Of a DNA stretch of 5,841 nucleotides, positions 1 through 5,363 are shown one piece after another (the stretch's first letter is position 1; each line of letters starts with the position of its first letter). The DNA is from Betaproteobacteria bacterium (GTDB taxonomy: Bacteria; Pseudomonadota; Gammaproteobacteria; Burkholderiales; SG8-39). Where the stretch lies: assembly GCA_019509895.1 (NCBI GenBank), contig JAEKLK010000277.1, positions 1-5,841 on the forward strand. The letters run 5' to 3'. The position numbers and the translations under genes are program-made. Below the pieces are notes generated by a model. That model was not told where the DNA came from and did no database searches. It worked only from the letters and a program-made list of their open reading frames with translations.

Positions 1-2128
1 AATTGACCTCGCCCGTGCCGGTGAGCGCGGTCTCGATGGCATCGCCGAATATGGTTGTCGCCAGCGTGCCGGGGAGGAGCCCGATGGCCGTGCCGGCGAC
101 CACATGCCACAGGCGCATGTGGATTGCGCCGGCGACGATGCTCTCCACCACGAAAGGTGCGATCTGCACCAGCCGCAGGAGCGTCATCGCCAGCAGGCCG
201 TACTTCTTCAGGACATCGATCATGCGGTCGAGCTTTGGCCCGGCCAGGCGCCGCACCGTCTCGCGCTTCATGCGCCGCCCGATGTAGTAGGTGACCACGG
301 CCGAGGCGCAGACGCCGACCAGCGCGTAGACGAATCCGAGCCACGGACCGAACGCGATTACCGCCGCGAGGGTGATGAGCGGCCGCGGGAACATGACCAG
401 GCAAGCGGGCGTATAGAGGGCCATCACCACCACCGGCGCCCACCACTGGTGACCGAAGTCCTTGGCCCAGCCGATCACCGCCTCGGGGCTCACGGTGTGC
501 GCGAGCGGCGTCCAGCGCCAAAGGATGGTCATGGCGATGATCAGGCCGGCGACCAGGCCGAGCTGCGCCCAGCGGATCTTTTCCGGCGGCGGCTGCTCCT
601 CGTGGTGGCGGTCGAGCAGCAGCGCTTCGAGCGCGATCGGCTCGTCGGGATCGGCGACCGCAGCGACGTTGATCACCGCATCGGACCATTCCGGCAGGGC
701 GTCGAGCTCGCGCATCGAGCGTCCGTCGTGCATCAGCGTCTTGATGGCGCCGTGCAGGCTGCCGGTGCGCTCGACCTCGACCCGCACCTTTTCGATCGGC
801 ACGCCGAGATGCTCGGCGAGCAGCCGGTCGCGGAAGCGGCGTATGGCGTTCGCCACCTGCGGCCGCCCGCGCGCCTCGATTGCCACGTCGGCTTCCGTGT
901 CCAGGCCGAACGAGCGGTTGCAGAGATTCGAGCTGCCGATGCGCAGCACTCGATCGTCGACGATCATCAGCTTGGAATGGACGTCGAGGCAGCAGCCTTC
1001 GCCCAGCGCGGGGACGTGCGGGTAATAGACGCGGAAGCGGCCGTGCCGGTCGGCCTTGCGCAGCCGCTCGATCAGGCGCGTGCGCAAGACGTGCATGGTG
1101 TGCTCTTCGAGCCAGCCGTGCGAGAGGAGGCGCAGCAGCAGCACGATCTCCGGCCCGTCGGGCTCCGCCAGCCGCTTCTCCAGCGCCGCGGCGATGCGCG
1201 GCGCGGTGAAGTACTGGTTCTCGATGTAGAGCGTCTTCTTCGCCGCGGCGATCATGTCGAGGTAGAGCTTCTCGACCTCCTTGATCGCCGGCAGCTCGCC
1301 GCGCGGCGGTGCGGTGCGCGCGATGCCGACCTCGACGTTCTGCAGCTCAGGCGCGAAGGAGGCCGGCCACGGATCATCGTCGGCGCCGGCGCGCACGCCC
1401 GCGATCACCGGCTTCATCTTCTGCCCCGTGGCGGCGAGCCAGCGCTCGCGCGTCAGCGCCGCCAGGCTGCGCGCCGCTTCGCCGTCCAGCACGACCATCA
1501 GGTCGTGGAACGGCGGGTAGGGCTTGCCGTAGGCGACGCGCCGCGGGTCCTGCGGCAGGTGCTCCGAGCTGTCCCAGCGCCGCACCGTGAGGTCGATGCC
1601 GCCGATGAAGGCGACGGCGTCGTCGATCACCACGACCTTCTGGTGATGCGAGCCGGCCACCGGATGGGTGTCGTCGTAGCGCAGATGCACGCGCCGCGCG
1701 GGCGTCCAGCCGAAGCCGTAAAGCGGCGGGAATTCCCGGTCGGTGCCGAACACCATCGGGTAATCCCAGTCGAGCACGTGCACCTGCAGCGAGTGCCGCC
1801 GCGAGACGAGGTAGTTCAGGAACTCGCCCAGCAGCGCCGGCGGCCCGTTCGGCTCCACCGGGTCGAAGTGCAGCCGCGTCTGGCTGTTGAAGTCCCAGCC
1901 GAGGATGGTGATGGAGTGGCGCGCACGCAGCGCCGCGTCGTAGAAGGCGCGGAAGTAGTCGGCGGCGTCGACGATCAGCGCGACGCGGTCGGCGCGCGAT
2001 ACGGCCCAGCAGTTGTAGCCCGGCCGCAGCAGGGAAGGCGCCTGCGTATCGCGATGCTTGGTGGCCGTCGCCGTGCCGCCGTTGCGGCGCCGGCGCATGC
2101 CGCGATCGAGATAGAGGACGCTTCCCAT
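1..2128 (-). CDS. Phospholipase D-like (two HKD motifs) protein with C-terminal VTT membrane domain; 3' end outside window
   Basis: The minus frame is open from an ATG at 2128 to the window edge and gives 709 residues with no stop. Two complete HKD motifs of the phospholipase D/cardiolipin synthase superfamily are present: H162-x-K164-x4-D169 (SHHQKVVVID) followed by GG, and H384-x-K386-x4-D391 (VHSKLMIVD) followed by GSSNLCNRS. IENQYF near residue 302 is also typical of the family. A membrane segment lies at about 521-538. It leads into a VTT (DedA/TVP38/TMEM64-like) domain at about 560-700, with FPRPLITLAAVIAFGPWLG, YYIGRRM and LRLVQIAPF. The family hydrolyses or transfers phosphatidyl groups; the VTT domain anchors it in the inner membrane and may help move lipid. 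The substrate cannot be read from the sequence. The start lies 4 bases after the upstream stop and has no clear ribosome site, suggesting translational coupling. Met11 is an alternative start. Only the extreme C terminus appears to be missing. Confidence 0.93.
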   Translation of the reverse strand, partial: MGSVLYLDRGMRRRRNGGTATATKHRDTQAPSLLRPGYNCWAVSRADRVALIVDAADYFRAFYDAALRARHSITILGWDFNSQTRLHFDPVEPNGPPALLGEFLNYLVSRRHSLQVHVLDWDYPMVFGTDREFPPLYGFGWTPARRVHLRYDDTHPVAGSHHQKVVVIDDAVAFIGGIDLTVRRWDSSEHLPQDPRRVAYGKPYPPFHDLMVVLDGEAARSLAALTRERWLAATGQKMKPVIAGVRAGADDDPWPASFAPELQNVEVGIARTAPPRGELPAIKEVEKLYLDMIAAAKKTLYIENQYFTAPRIAAALEKRLAEPDGPEIVLLLRLLSHGWLEEHTMHVLRTRLIERLRKADRHGRFRVYYPHVPALGEGCCLDVHSKLMIVDDRVLRIGSSNLCNRSFGLDTEADVAIEARGRPQVANAIRRFRDRLLAEHLGVPIEKVRVEVERTGSLHGAIKTLMHDGRSMRELDALPEWSDAVINVAAVADPDEPIALEALLLDRHHEEQPPPEKIRWAQLGLVAGLIIAMTILWRWTPLAHTVSPEAVIGWAKDFGHQWWAPVVVMALYTPACLVMFPRPLITLAAVIAFGPWLGFVYALVGVCASAVVTYYIGRRMKRETVRRLAGPKLDRMIDVLKKYGLLAMTLLRLVQIAPFVVESIVAGAIHMRLWHVVAGTAIGLLPGTLATTIFGDAIETALTGTGEVN

Positions 2129-2132
2129 GCGT

Positions 2133-2849
2133 CTAGCGCGCGCCGAATACTGGCGTGCGAACCGGCGCGCCGGGCGTGGCCGATGCAGGAGATGGAGCGA
2201 GTGCACCGCTCGCCGCGGTTGTACCGGTGCCCGTAGCGCCTGCCGTGGTGCCGGGCCCGGTGGTGACGCCCGGCACAGGTAGCGGTGGCGTGTCGCTGAC
2301 GCCGCGCGGGAAGGCGCTGTCGCTCATGTTGCCGCGCGCGGCGGTGGCTCCCGTGGCGGCGTTGGGTGTCATGGTGTTTTGCTGCAGCGCCGCCGCCGGG
2401 CTCATCTGCGTCGTGGTTCCGACCGTGGTGCTCGATTGAACGAGCCCCGTGACCTGCGTGGCTCCGAGCGCGGTCGGCAGTGCGCCGCCGACCAGCGCGG
2501 TGGCGAGCTGCTGCGCGCTCGGCGTGGCGATGCCGCGCGCGATCAGCGACTGGCGCGCATTCTCGAGCACCTGCGCGATCTGCACCGGCGTCATCGTGCC
2601 GGTCGGCGTGAAGGTCACCACCTGCGTCTGGCCCGGCGCCATCGTCGTCGTCAGCGTCACCGGCACGCCGAGCGCGAGGCCATTGACCAGGTTCTGGAAA
2701 TTGACGTCGCTGCCGGCAAAGGCGACGAGCTGCGGGGCGAGCCGCTGCACCTCGAGCGCGGGTTGCGTGCCCGATTGCACGAAGACGGTCTGTGCCTGCG
2801 CGGCGACGCTCAGTAGTGCCGCCGCGAGGAAAGCGACGATGCGTTTCAT
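2133..2849 (-). CDS. Exported protein of unknown function, paralogue of the preceding gene, with long Pro/Thr/Ala/Gly tail
   Basis: I do not recognise a named family for this 238-residue protein. Residues 1-19 form a clear Sec signal peptide (MKR, hydrophobic core, AQA cleavage site before QT), so it should be periplasmic or secreted. Residues 48-135 form the conserved part. They align without large gaps to residues 24-111 of the gene directly upstream; shared features include QNL..GL, VTL, QV..F.P, a helical stretch rich in A, R and Q, and a P-S-x-x-Q-(I/L)...GG segment. Residues 140-238 are low-complexity Thr/Ala/Gly/Pro sequence, probably a flexible linker or tail. No transmembrane anchor is present, and there is no cysteine for lipidation. 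The ATG is preceded by a good CGGAG ribosome site and lies 15 bases after the upstream stop. The stop is 4 bases before the PLD-VTT start, so the three genes look like one operon. Confidence 0.85.
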   Translation of the reverse strand: MKRIVAFLAAALLSVAAQAQTVFVQSGTQPALEVQRLAPQLVAFAGSDVNFQNLVNGLALGVPVTLTTTMAPGQTQVVTFTPTGTMTPVQIAQVLENARQSLIARGIATPSAQQLATALVGGALPTALGATQVTGLVQSSTTVGTTTQMSPAAALQQNTMTPNAATGATAARGNMSDSAFPRGVSDTPPLPVPGVTTGPGTTAGATGTGTTAASGALAPSPASATPGAPVRTPVFGAR

Positions 2850-2855
2850 AGTGTG

Positions 2856-2860
2856 CTCCG
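2856..2860 (-). promoter_or_regulatory. Ribosome binding site of the 2133-2849 gene
   Basis: On the minus strand CGGAG lies 6 bases before the ATG at 2849, inside the 15-base spacer after the upstream TAA. It is the clearest Shine-Dalgarno sequence in the window and fixes this start. The neighbouring genes have weak or no such sites. Confidence 0.65.
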
Positions 2861-2864
2861 CTCG

Positions 2865-3455
2865 TTATCTCGCCAGTACACCGGGAAGCTGGACGACGCC
2901 GTTCACCGTCGTCACCGTGCCGCCGACGATCGCGGTGCGGATCTGGTCTTCCGACGGATTGATGATGCCGAGCCCCCCGAGCTGCTGGATCGCGAGCTCG
3001 CGTGCCGGGGCCGGCGCGCTGCCGCCCGCCGCGGAGGCCGGCGCGGCACCCGCTGGCGGCGCTGTACCGGCGGCGACGACTTGGCTGTGAATCGCCGAAG
3101 GCCGGCCGCTCGCGGGCAGGCTGCCCGGGGCCTGGATGCGCCCGCTCGGCAGATCGATCGGGCCTCCGGCGAGCATGCGCGCGATCTCTTCGGCGGTGGG
3201 CTGCGGCTCGCCGAGCGCCTGCAGCTGCGTGCGCGCGCGGTTAATCGCCGCCATCGCCTCCACCGCCGACAGGCGCGTGCCGGGATTGAAGCTCGTCACC
3301 TGCAGCATGCCGCTCGTGAGCGGCGTGATCAGCGTCACCTCGTTGCCGCTGGTCAGCCCGGCGAGCAGATTTTGCAAATTCGGATCGGTGCTTTGCGCCC
3401 GGGCGAGGAGCGCGCTGCAAGCGAGCACGGCGGCGAGGGTCGCGCGAGGCAGCAT
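2865..3455 (-). CDS. Exported protein of unknown function with a duplicated 26-residue GG motif
   Basis: This 196-residue protein belongs to no family I can name. The N terminus (MLPRATLAAVLACSALLARA, cleavage before QS) is a Sec signal peptide, predicting a periplasmic or secreted location. Mature residues 24-111 match residues 48-135 of the next gene, so the two are tandem paralogues. A 26-residue unit occurs twice: residues 86-111 (starts PTAEEI, has AGG, ends QAPG) and 167-192 (starts PSEDQI, has VGG, ends QLPG). The copies are joined by an Ala/Pro/Ser-rich linker at about 112-155, and the protein ends four residues after the second copy. The start was set at the ATG at 3455, which follows a GGGGG run; a TTG three codons earlier is also in frame. 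It is the first gene of a probable operon with 2133-2849 and the PLD-VTT gene. An accessory role at the envelope is only a guess from the signal peptide and neighbours. Confidence 0.82.
   Translation of the reverse strand: MLPRATLAAVLACSALLARAQSTDPNLQNLLAGLTSGNEVTLITPLTSGMLQVTSFNPGTRLSAVEAMAAINRARTQLQALGEPQPTAEEIARMLAGGPIDLPSGRIQAPGSLPASGRPSAIHSQVVAAGTAPPAGAAPASAAGGSAPAPARELAIQQLGGLGIINPSEDQIRTAIVGGTVTTVNGVVQLPGVLAR
2880..2957 (-). repeat. Second copy of the 26-residue GG motif in the 2865-3455 gene
   Basis: It encodes residues 167-192, with the pattern P-S-x-x-Q-I, then I-V-G-G, then G-x-x-Q-L-P-G. It matches residues 86-111 of the same protein with no gap. It is a protein-level repeat; the DNA of the two copies has diverged. 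Confidence 0.6.
3123..3200 (-). repeat. First copy of the 26-residue GG motif in the 2865-3455 gene
   Basis: It encodes residues 86-111, with P-T-x-x-E-I, then L-A-G-G, then G-x-x-Q-A-P-G. The same unit appears once in the downstream paralogue at 2445-2522, with P-S-x-x-Q-L and L-V-G-G. Confidence 0.6.
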
Positions 3456-3462
3456 GACCCCC

Positions 3463-3474
3463 AAATTGCAATTT
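3463..3474. promoter_or_regulatory. AT-rich 12-base perfect palindrome upstream of the exported-protein operon
   Basis: AAATTGCAATTT is its own reverse complement and ends 7 bases before the ATG at 3455. It is unusually AT-rich for this window. On the minus strand TATGTAAAT directly precedes and overlaps it and could serve as a weak -10 region, but no convincing -35 box was seen. It may be an operator or part of the promoter of the three-gene unit. Confidence 0.3.
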
Positions 3475-3534
3475 ACATACCGCCGGACGACCGGGCAGCG
3501 CTCAGCTGCGGTTTTTATTCCGGCGCTGGTCCGA

Positions 3535-3554
3535 GCGGCGCACGTCGGCGCCGC
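3535..3554. other. Short GC hairpin in the 128-base gap after the amidohydrolase gene
   Basis: GCGGCGC and GCGCCGC form a perfect 7-base stem around a 6-base loop. It lies about 30 bases past the amidohydrolase stop. No T-run follows directly on the minus strand, so an intrinsic terminator is not shown. It may slow or protect the 3' end of the transcript, or be chance in GC-rich DNA. Confidence 0.25.
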
Positions 3555-3560
3555 CGCGGC

Positions 3561-3585
3561 GGATTACGGCCCTGACCCCGAATTC
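3561..3585 (-). repeat. REP-like element, degenerate copy, at the 3' end of the amidohydrolase gene
   Basis: Read on the minus strand it begins GAATTCGGGG, the same 10 bases that begin the element at 4537 on the plus strand. It continues TCAGGGCC, giving 15 identities over the first 18 positions, and ends in a related GTAATCC. The two copies are therefore in inverted orientation about 950 bases apart. This copy begins inside the TGA stop codon of the amidohydrolase gene (3584-3586). It is not itself a perfect palindrome. Assignment to a REP family is an inference from its form and place. Confidence 0.5.
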
Positions 3586-4531
3586 AGATTTTGAGCAGGC
3601 GCTTGGCGTTGCCGCTCAGGATCTTCTCGCGGTCCTCGGGCGACACCGGCAGATCCGCCATCCAGCGCACGCCCGGCGGATTGGGCACGAATGGATAGTC
3701 GACCGAAAAGAGAATGCGATCGGCACCCATCTCGAGGAGCGAGCAAAGGAGCGCCGGGGTCGAGAAGTTGCCACTGGTCGTGATCCAGAAGTGGTTGCGG
3801 AACGTATCGCGGAACGCGCTCTTGCGATTGCCCTGGCGCGCGAGCGCCATGTCGATGCGCCAGGCGGAAAAGGGCAGCGACTCGCCGAGGTGCCCGAGGA
3901 TGATCTTCAGCGCGGGATACTGCTCGAACACGCCCGACAGCACGAGGCGAATGCCCTGCGTCGCCGTCTCCACCGTGAATCCCCAAGCCGCGGTGAGCAG
4001 CCCGGGAAAGTCCTTCAGGTAATCGCGGTAGTACGCCTCCACCACCGCCGGATGCGGTACCGCCGGATGGATATAGATCGGCACATCGAGCGCTTGCGCA
4101 CGCTCGAAGATCGGCCAGAACTCGCGCGCGTCGATGAATTTGCCGTTGGTCAGGCCATGGATCATGGCGCCCTTGAAGCCGAGCTCGGTCACCGCGCGCT
4201 CGAGCTCGTCCGCCGCGGCACGCGGATTGGCGCTCGGCAGCGTGGCGAACGCCTCGAAGCGGCCGTTCGACGCGCGCACGGTCTCGCGCAGCCGGTCGTT
4301 CGCGGCGCGCGCCACCGCGGGTGCGGTGTCCGCATCGAGGCGCTGCGTCGCCGGCGCGCTATGCGAGAGGACCTGGATGTCGATGCCCACCTCATCCATC
4401 TCGCGGATGCGCAGCGCGCCGACGTCGTGCAGCCGCTCGCGCAGCGCCGCGTCGCGCGCCTCCGGACCCCCTTCCTTGAAATGCCGCGCGACTTCCGGGT
4501 CTACGTAATGCTCTTCGAGTGCGATGATCAT
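3584..4531 (-). CDS. Amidohydrolase-family protein, gamma-resorcylate/2,3-dihydroxybenzoate decarboxylase type
   Basis: The 315-residue product is a full-length amidohydrolase-2 (ACMSD-like) TIM barrel. The N terminus IALEEHYVDP carries the E-x-H pair (E6, H8) that replaces H-x-H in gamma-resorcylate decarboxylase-type enzymes. YIHP gives metal ligand H155, GHLGE gives H214 (the catalytic His position), and FSVDYPF gives D278. The family uses one divalent metal to decarboxylate, or rarely hydrolyse, small aromatic acids in the cytoplasm; the exact substrate is unknown. Relatives are about 325-340 residues, so this one is slightly short but no core motif is missing. The frame stays open upstream through the MEDS gene, but homology starts at MIIALEEH, so the ATG at 4531 is chosen. 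No Shine-Dalgarno sequence precedes it: the 29-base spacer is nearly filled by a palindromic repeat. A related inverted copy overlaps its stop codon. It may be expressed with the upstream MEDS gene. Confidence 0.9.
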   Translation of the reverse strand: MIIALEEHYVDPEVARHFKEGGPEARDAALRERLHDVGALRIREMDEVGIDIQVLSHSAPATQRLDADTAPAVARAANDRLRETVRASNGRFEAFATLPSANPRAAADELERAVTELGFKGAMIHGLTNGKFIDAREFWPIFERAQALDVPIYIHPAVPHPAVVEAYYRDYLKDFPGLLTAAWGFTVETATQGIRLVLSGVFEQYPALKIILGHLGESLPFSAWRIDMALARQGNRKSAFRDTFRNHFWITTSGNFSTPALLCSLLEMGADRILFSVDYPFVPNPPGVRWMADLPVSPEDREKILSGNAKRLLKI

Positions 4532-4536
4532 TTGTC

Positions 4537-4561
4537 GAATTCGGGGACGGAGCCCGAATTC
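4537..4561. repeat. REP-like 25-base palindrome between the MEDS and amidohydrolase genes
   Basis: Arms GAATTCGGG (4537-4545) and CCCGAATTC (4553-4561) pair perfectly over 9 bases around a 7-base GACGGAG loop. The outer edge includes the last base of the MEDS stop codon (TAG, 4563-4561); the inner edge is 5 bases from the amidohydrolase ATG. Its form resembles dispersed REP-type palindromes. In mRNA it would fold into a hairpin just before the amidohydrolase start and could affect translation or processing. Confidence 0.6.
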
Positions 4562-5295
4562 TACTGTTCGCTCCAGCGCGCGCGGGCTCGCGCAAGCACC
4601 TTCTCGGCGGTGCGCGGCATGTTGTCCTTGAGCCAGAAGAGCATGGCCTGGCCCGGCGGCATGTCCGCGCTCGGCCGGTGCGCGGCGGAGAGCGACTGCA
4701 GCATCTCGACGAGCGGCGCATCGAGCACTTCGGCGACCGCTTCGCTCACCGCTCCCTCGAAGCCGGCCTCGTCGCGCGCCGGGCGCACGTGAGTGTGCGC
4801 GGCGCACAGCGCCTGCAGCGTGCCGTCGTAGAAATGCCCCTCGAGGCTGTCGATCGGGCAGACGCACAGCAGCCGCACGTCGTGCACTGCCAGGAGCGGC
4901 CGCCAGGCGCGCTCGAGCGCGCACGCGCTCTCGCGTTGCCCTCCGCGCCAGAGCGAGTCGGTAAGCTCGCTTACGACGCGCACCCGTGTGTAGCGCATGC
5001 GCGCGAGCCCGAGCACGGCGCTCAGCACCTGTCCAAACTTGTGCCGTACCGGCATACCGTCGGTGAGGCAGGTGGACAGCACGATCTGCTGGCCGAAGAG
5101 CCGCAGCTGCCCGCGCAGCGCATGGTTGCGCGCATCCACGCCCGAATCGTGCAGCTGCTCGAGCAGCACATGCCACCGGTCGGTCGAGCCGATGATCACG
5201 ATGCCCTCGTCGAGCCGCAGGCCCTCGGCGACGTAGTCCACGAGCGCCTCGAGCAGGCAGCTCTCTTCCTGATAGAGATGCAGCGCATGCGTCAT
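4561..5295 (-). CDS. MEDS-domain (DcmR-like sensory) protein
   Basis: The 244-residue product resembles the MEDS domain found in DcmR-type regulators and in some methanogen sensory proteins. Residues 1-75 show the pattern: H3-x4-Y8, ESCLLEALVDYVAEGLRLDEGIVI as helix then strand, VLLEQLHDSGVD, and GQLRLF followed by a switch to helix. RVRVVSEL at 105-111 and VRLLCVCPID at 140-149 form further core strands. Residues 175-244 form a helical tail (VAEVLDAPLVEML, MLFWLKDNMPRTAEKVL) not known to me as an output domain; no HTH or kinase motif is visible. It is likely a soluble cytoplasmic sensor or binding protein for a small organic ligand. Six cysteines (13, 76, 125, 144, 146, 164) include a CVC pair. 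The ATG at 5295 has no clear ribosome site. The gene ends 29 bases before the amidohydrolase start, so the two may be cotranscribed. The family call rests on pattern recognition only. Confidence 0.75.
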   Translation of the reverse strand: MTHALHLYQEESCLLEALVDYVAEGLRLDEGIVIIGSTDRWHVLLEQLHDSGVDARNHALRGQLRLFGQQIVLSTCLTDGMPVRHKFGQVLSAVLGLARMRYTRVRVVSELTDSLWRGGQRESACALERAWRPLLAVHDVRLLCVCPIDSLEGHFYDGTLQALCAAHTHVRPARDEAGFEGAVSEAVAEVLDAPLVEMLQSLSAAHRPSADMPPGQAMLFWLKDNMPRTAEKVLARARARWSEQ

Positions 5296-5316
5296 GCAAG
5301 CGACCGTAATGCAAGC
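5290..5316. repeat. 12-base direct repeat over the MEDS start codon
   Basis: On the plus strand CGTCATGCAAGC (5290-5301) and CGTAATGCAAGC (5305-5316) differ at one position and are spaced 3 bases apart, a 15-base period. The repeat covers the start codon (5295-5293). It could be a tandem operator for a regulator of this gene, or a small local duplication. Confidence 0.4.
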
Positions 5317-5363
5317 CGCTTTACGTGACTATCTCGCCGGGCTGTCGCCGAATCTTTACAGCG

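Noticed and set aside
1727..1738. 12-base palindrome CGGGAATTCCCG
   Set aside because: It lies inside the PLD-VTT coding region and is explained by the codons for REFP; no second copy or regulatory context was found.
104..2236. A 710-codon open frame on the plus strand
   Set aside because: It is antisense to the PLD-VTT gene. The product is rich in R, H, D and A with no domain pattern, while the minus strand carries both HKD motifs and membrane segments. Long antisense frames are usual at this GC content.
2449..3090. Plus-strand frame spanning both exported-protein genes
   Set aside because: It runs antisense across two genes with signal peptides, a good ribosome site and mutual homology, and it shows no pattern of its own.
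3417..3455. Lipoprotein signal (Cys13) in the 2865-3455 gene
   Set aside because: The residues before the cysteine (VLA) do not fit a lipobox well, and an AxA signal peptidase I site (ARA before QS) follows at residue 20.
3456..3464. TTG start three codons upstream of the 2865-3455 gene
   Set aside because: The ATG at 3455 gives a normal signal peptide and follows a G-rich stretch; the TTG adds only three residues and lies within the palindrome.
3535..3554. Intrinsic terminator for the amidohydrolase gene
   Set aside because: The stem is good but no T-run follows on the minus strand, so it is listed only as a hairpin.
3584..5314. A 576-codon frame joining the amidohydrolase to upstream sequence
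   Set aside because: The extra N-terminal part is Arg/Ala-rich out-of-frame reading of the MEDS gene. Homology to the amidohydrolase family begins at the ATG at 4531.
4678..5328. Plus-strand open frames opposite the MEDS gene
   Set aside because: They are low-complexity shadows with no domain pattern; the minus-strand MEDS protein accounts for this region.
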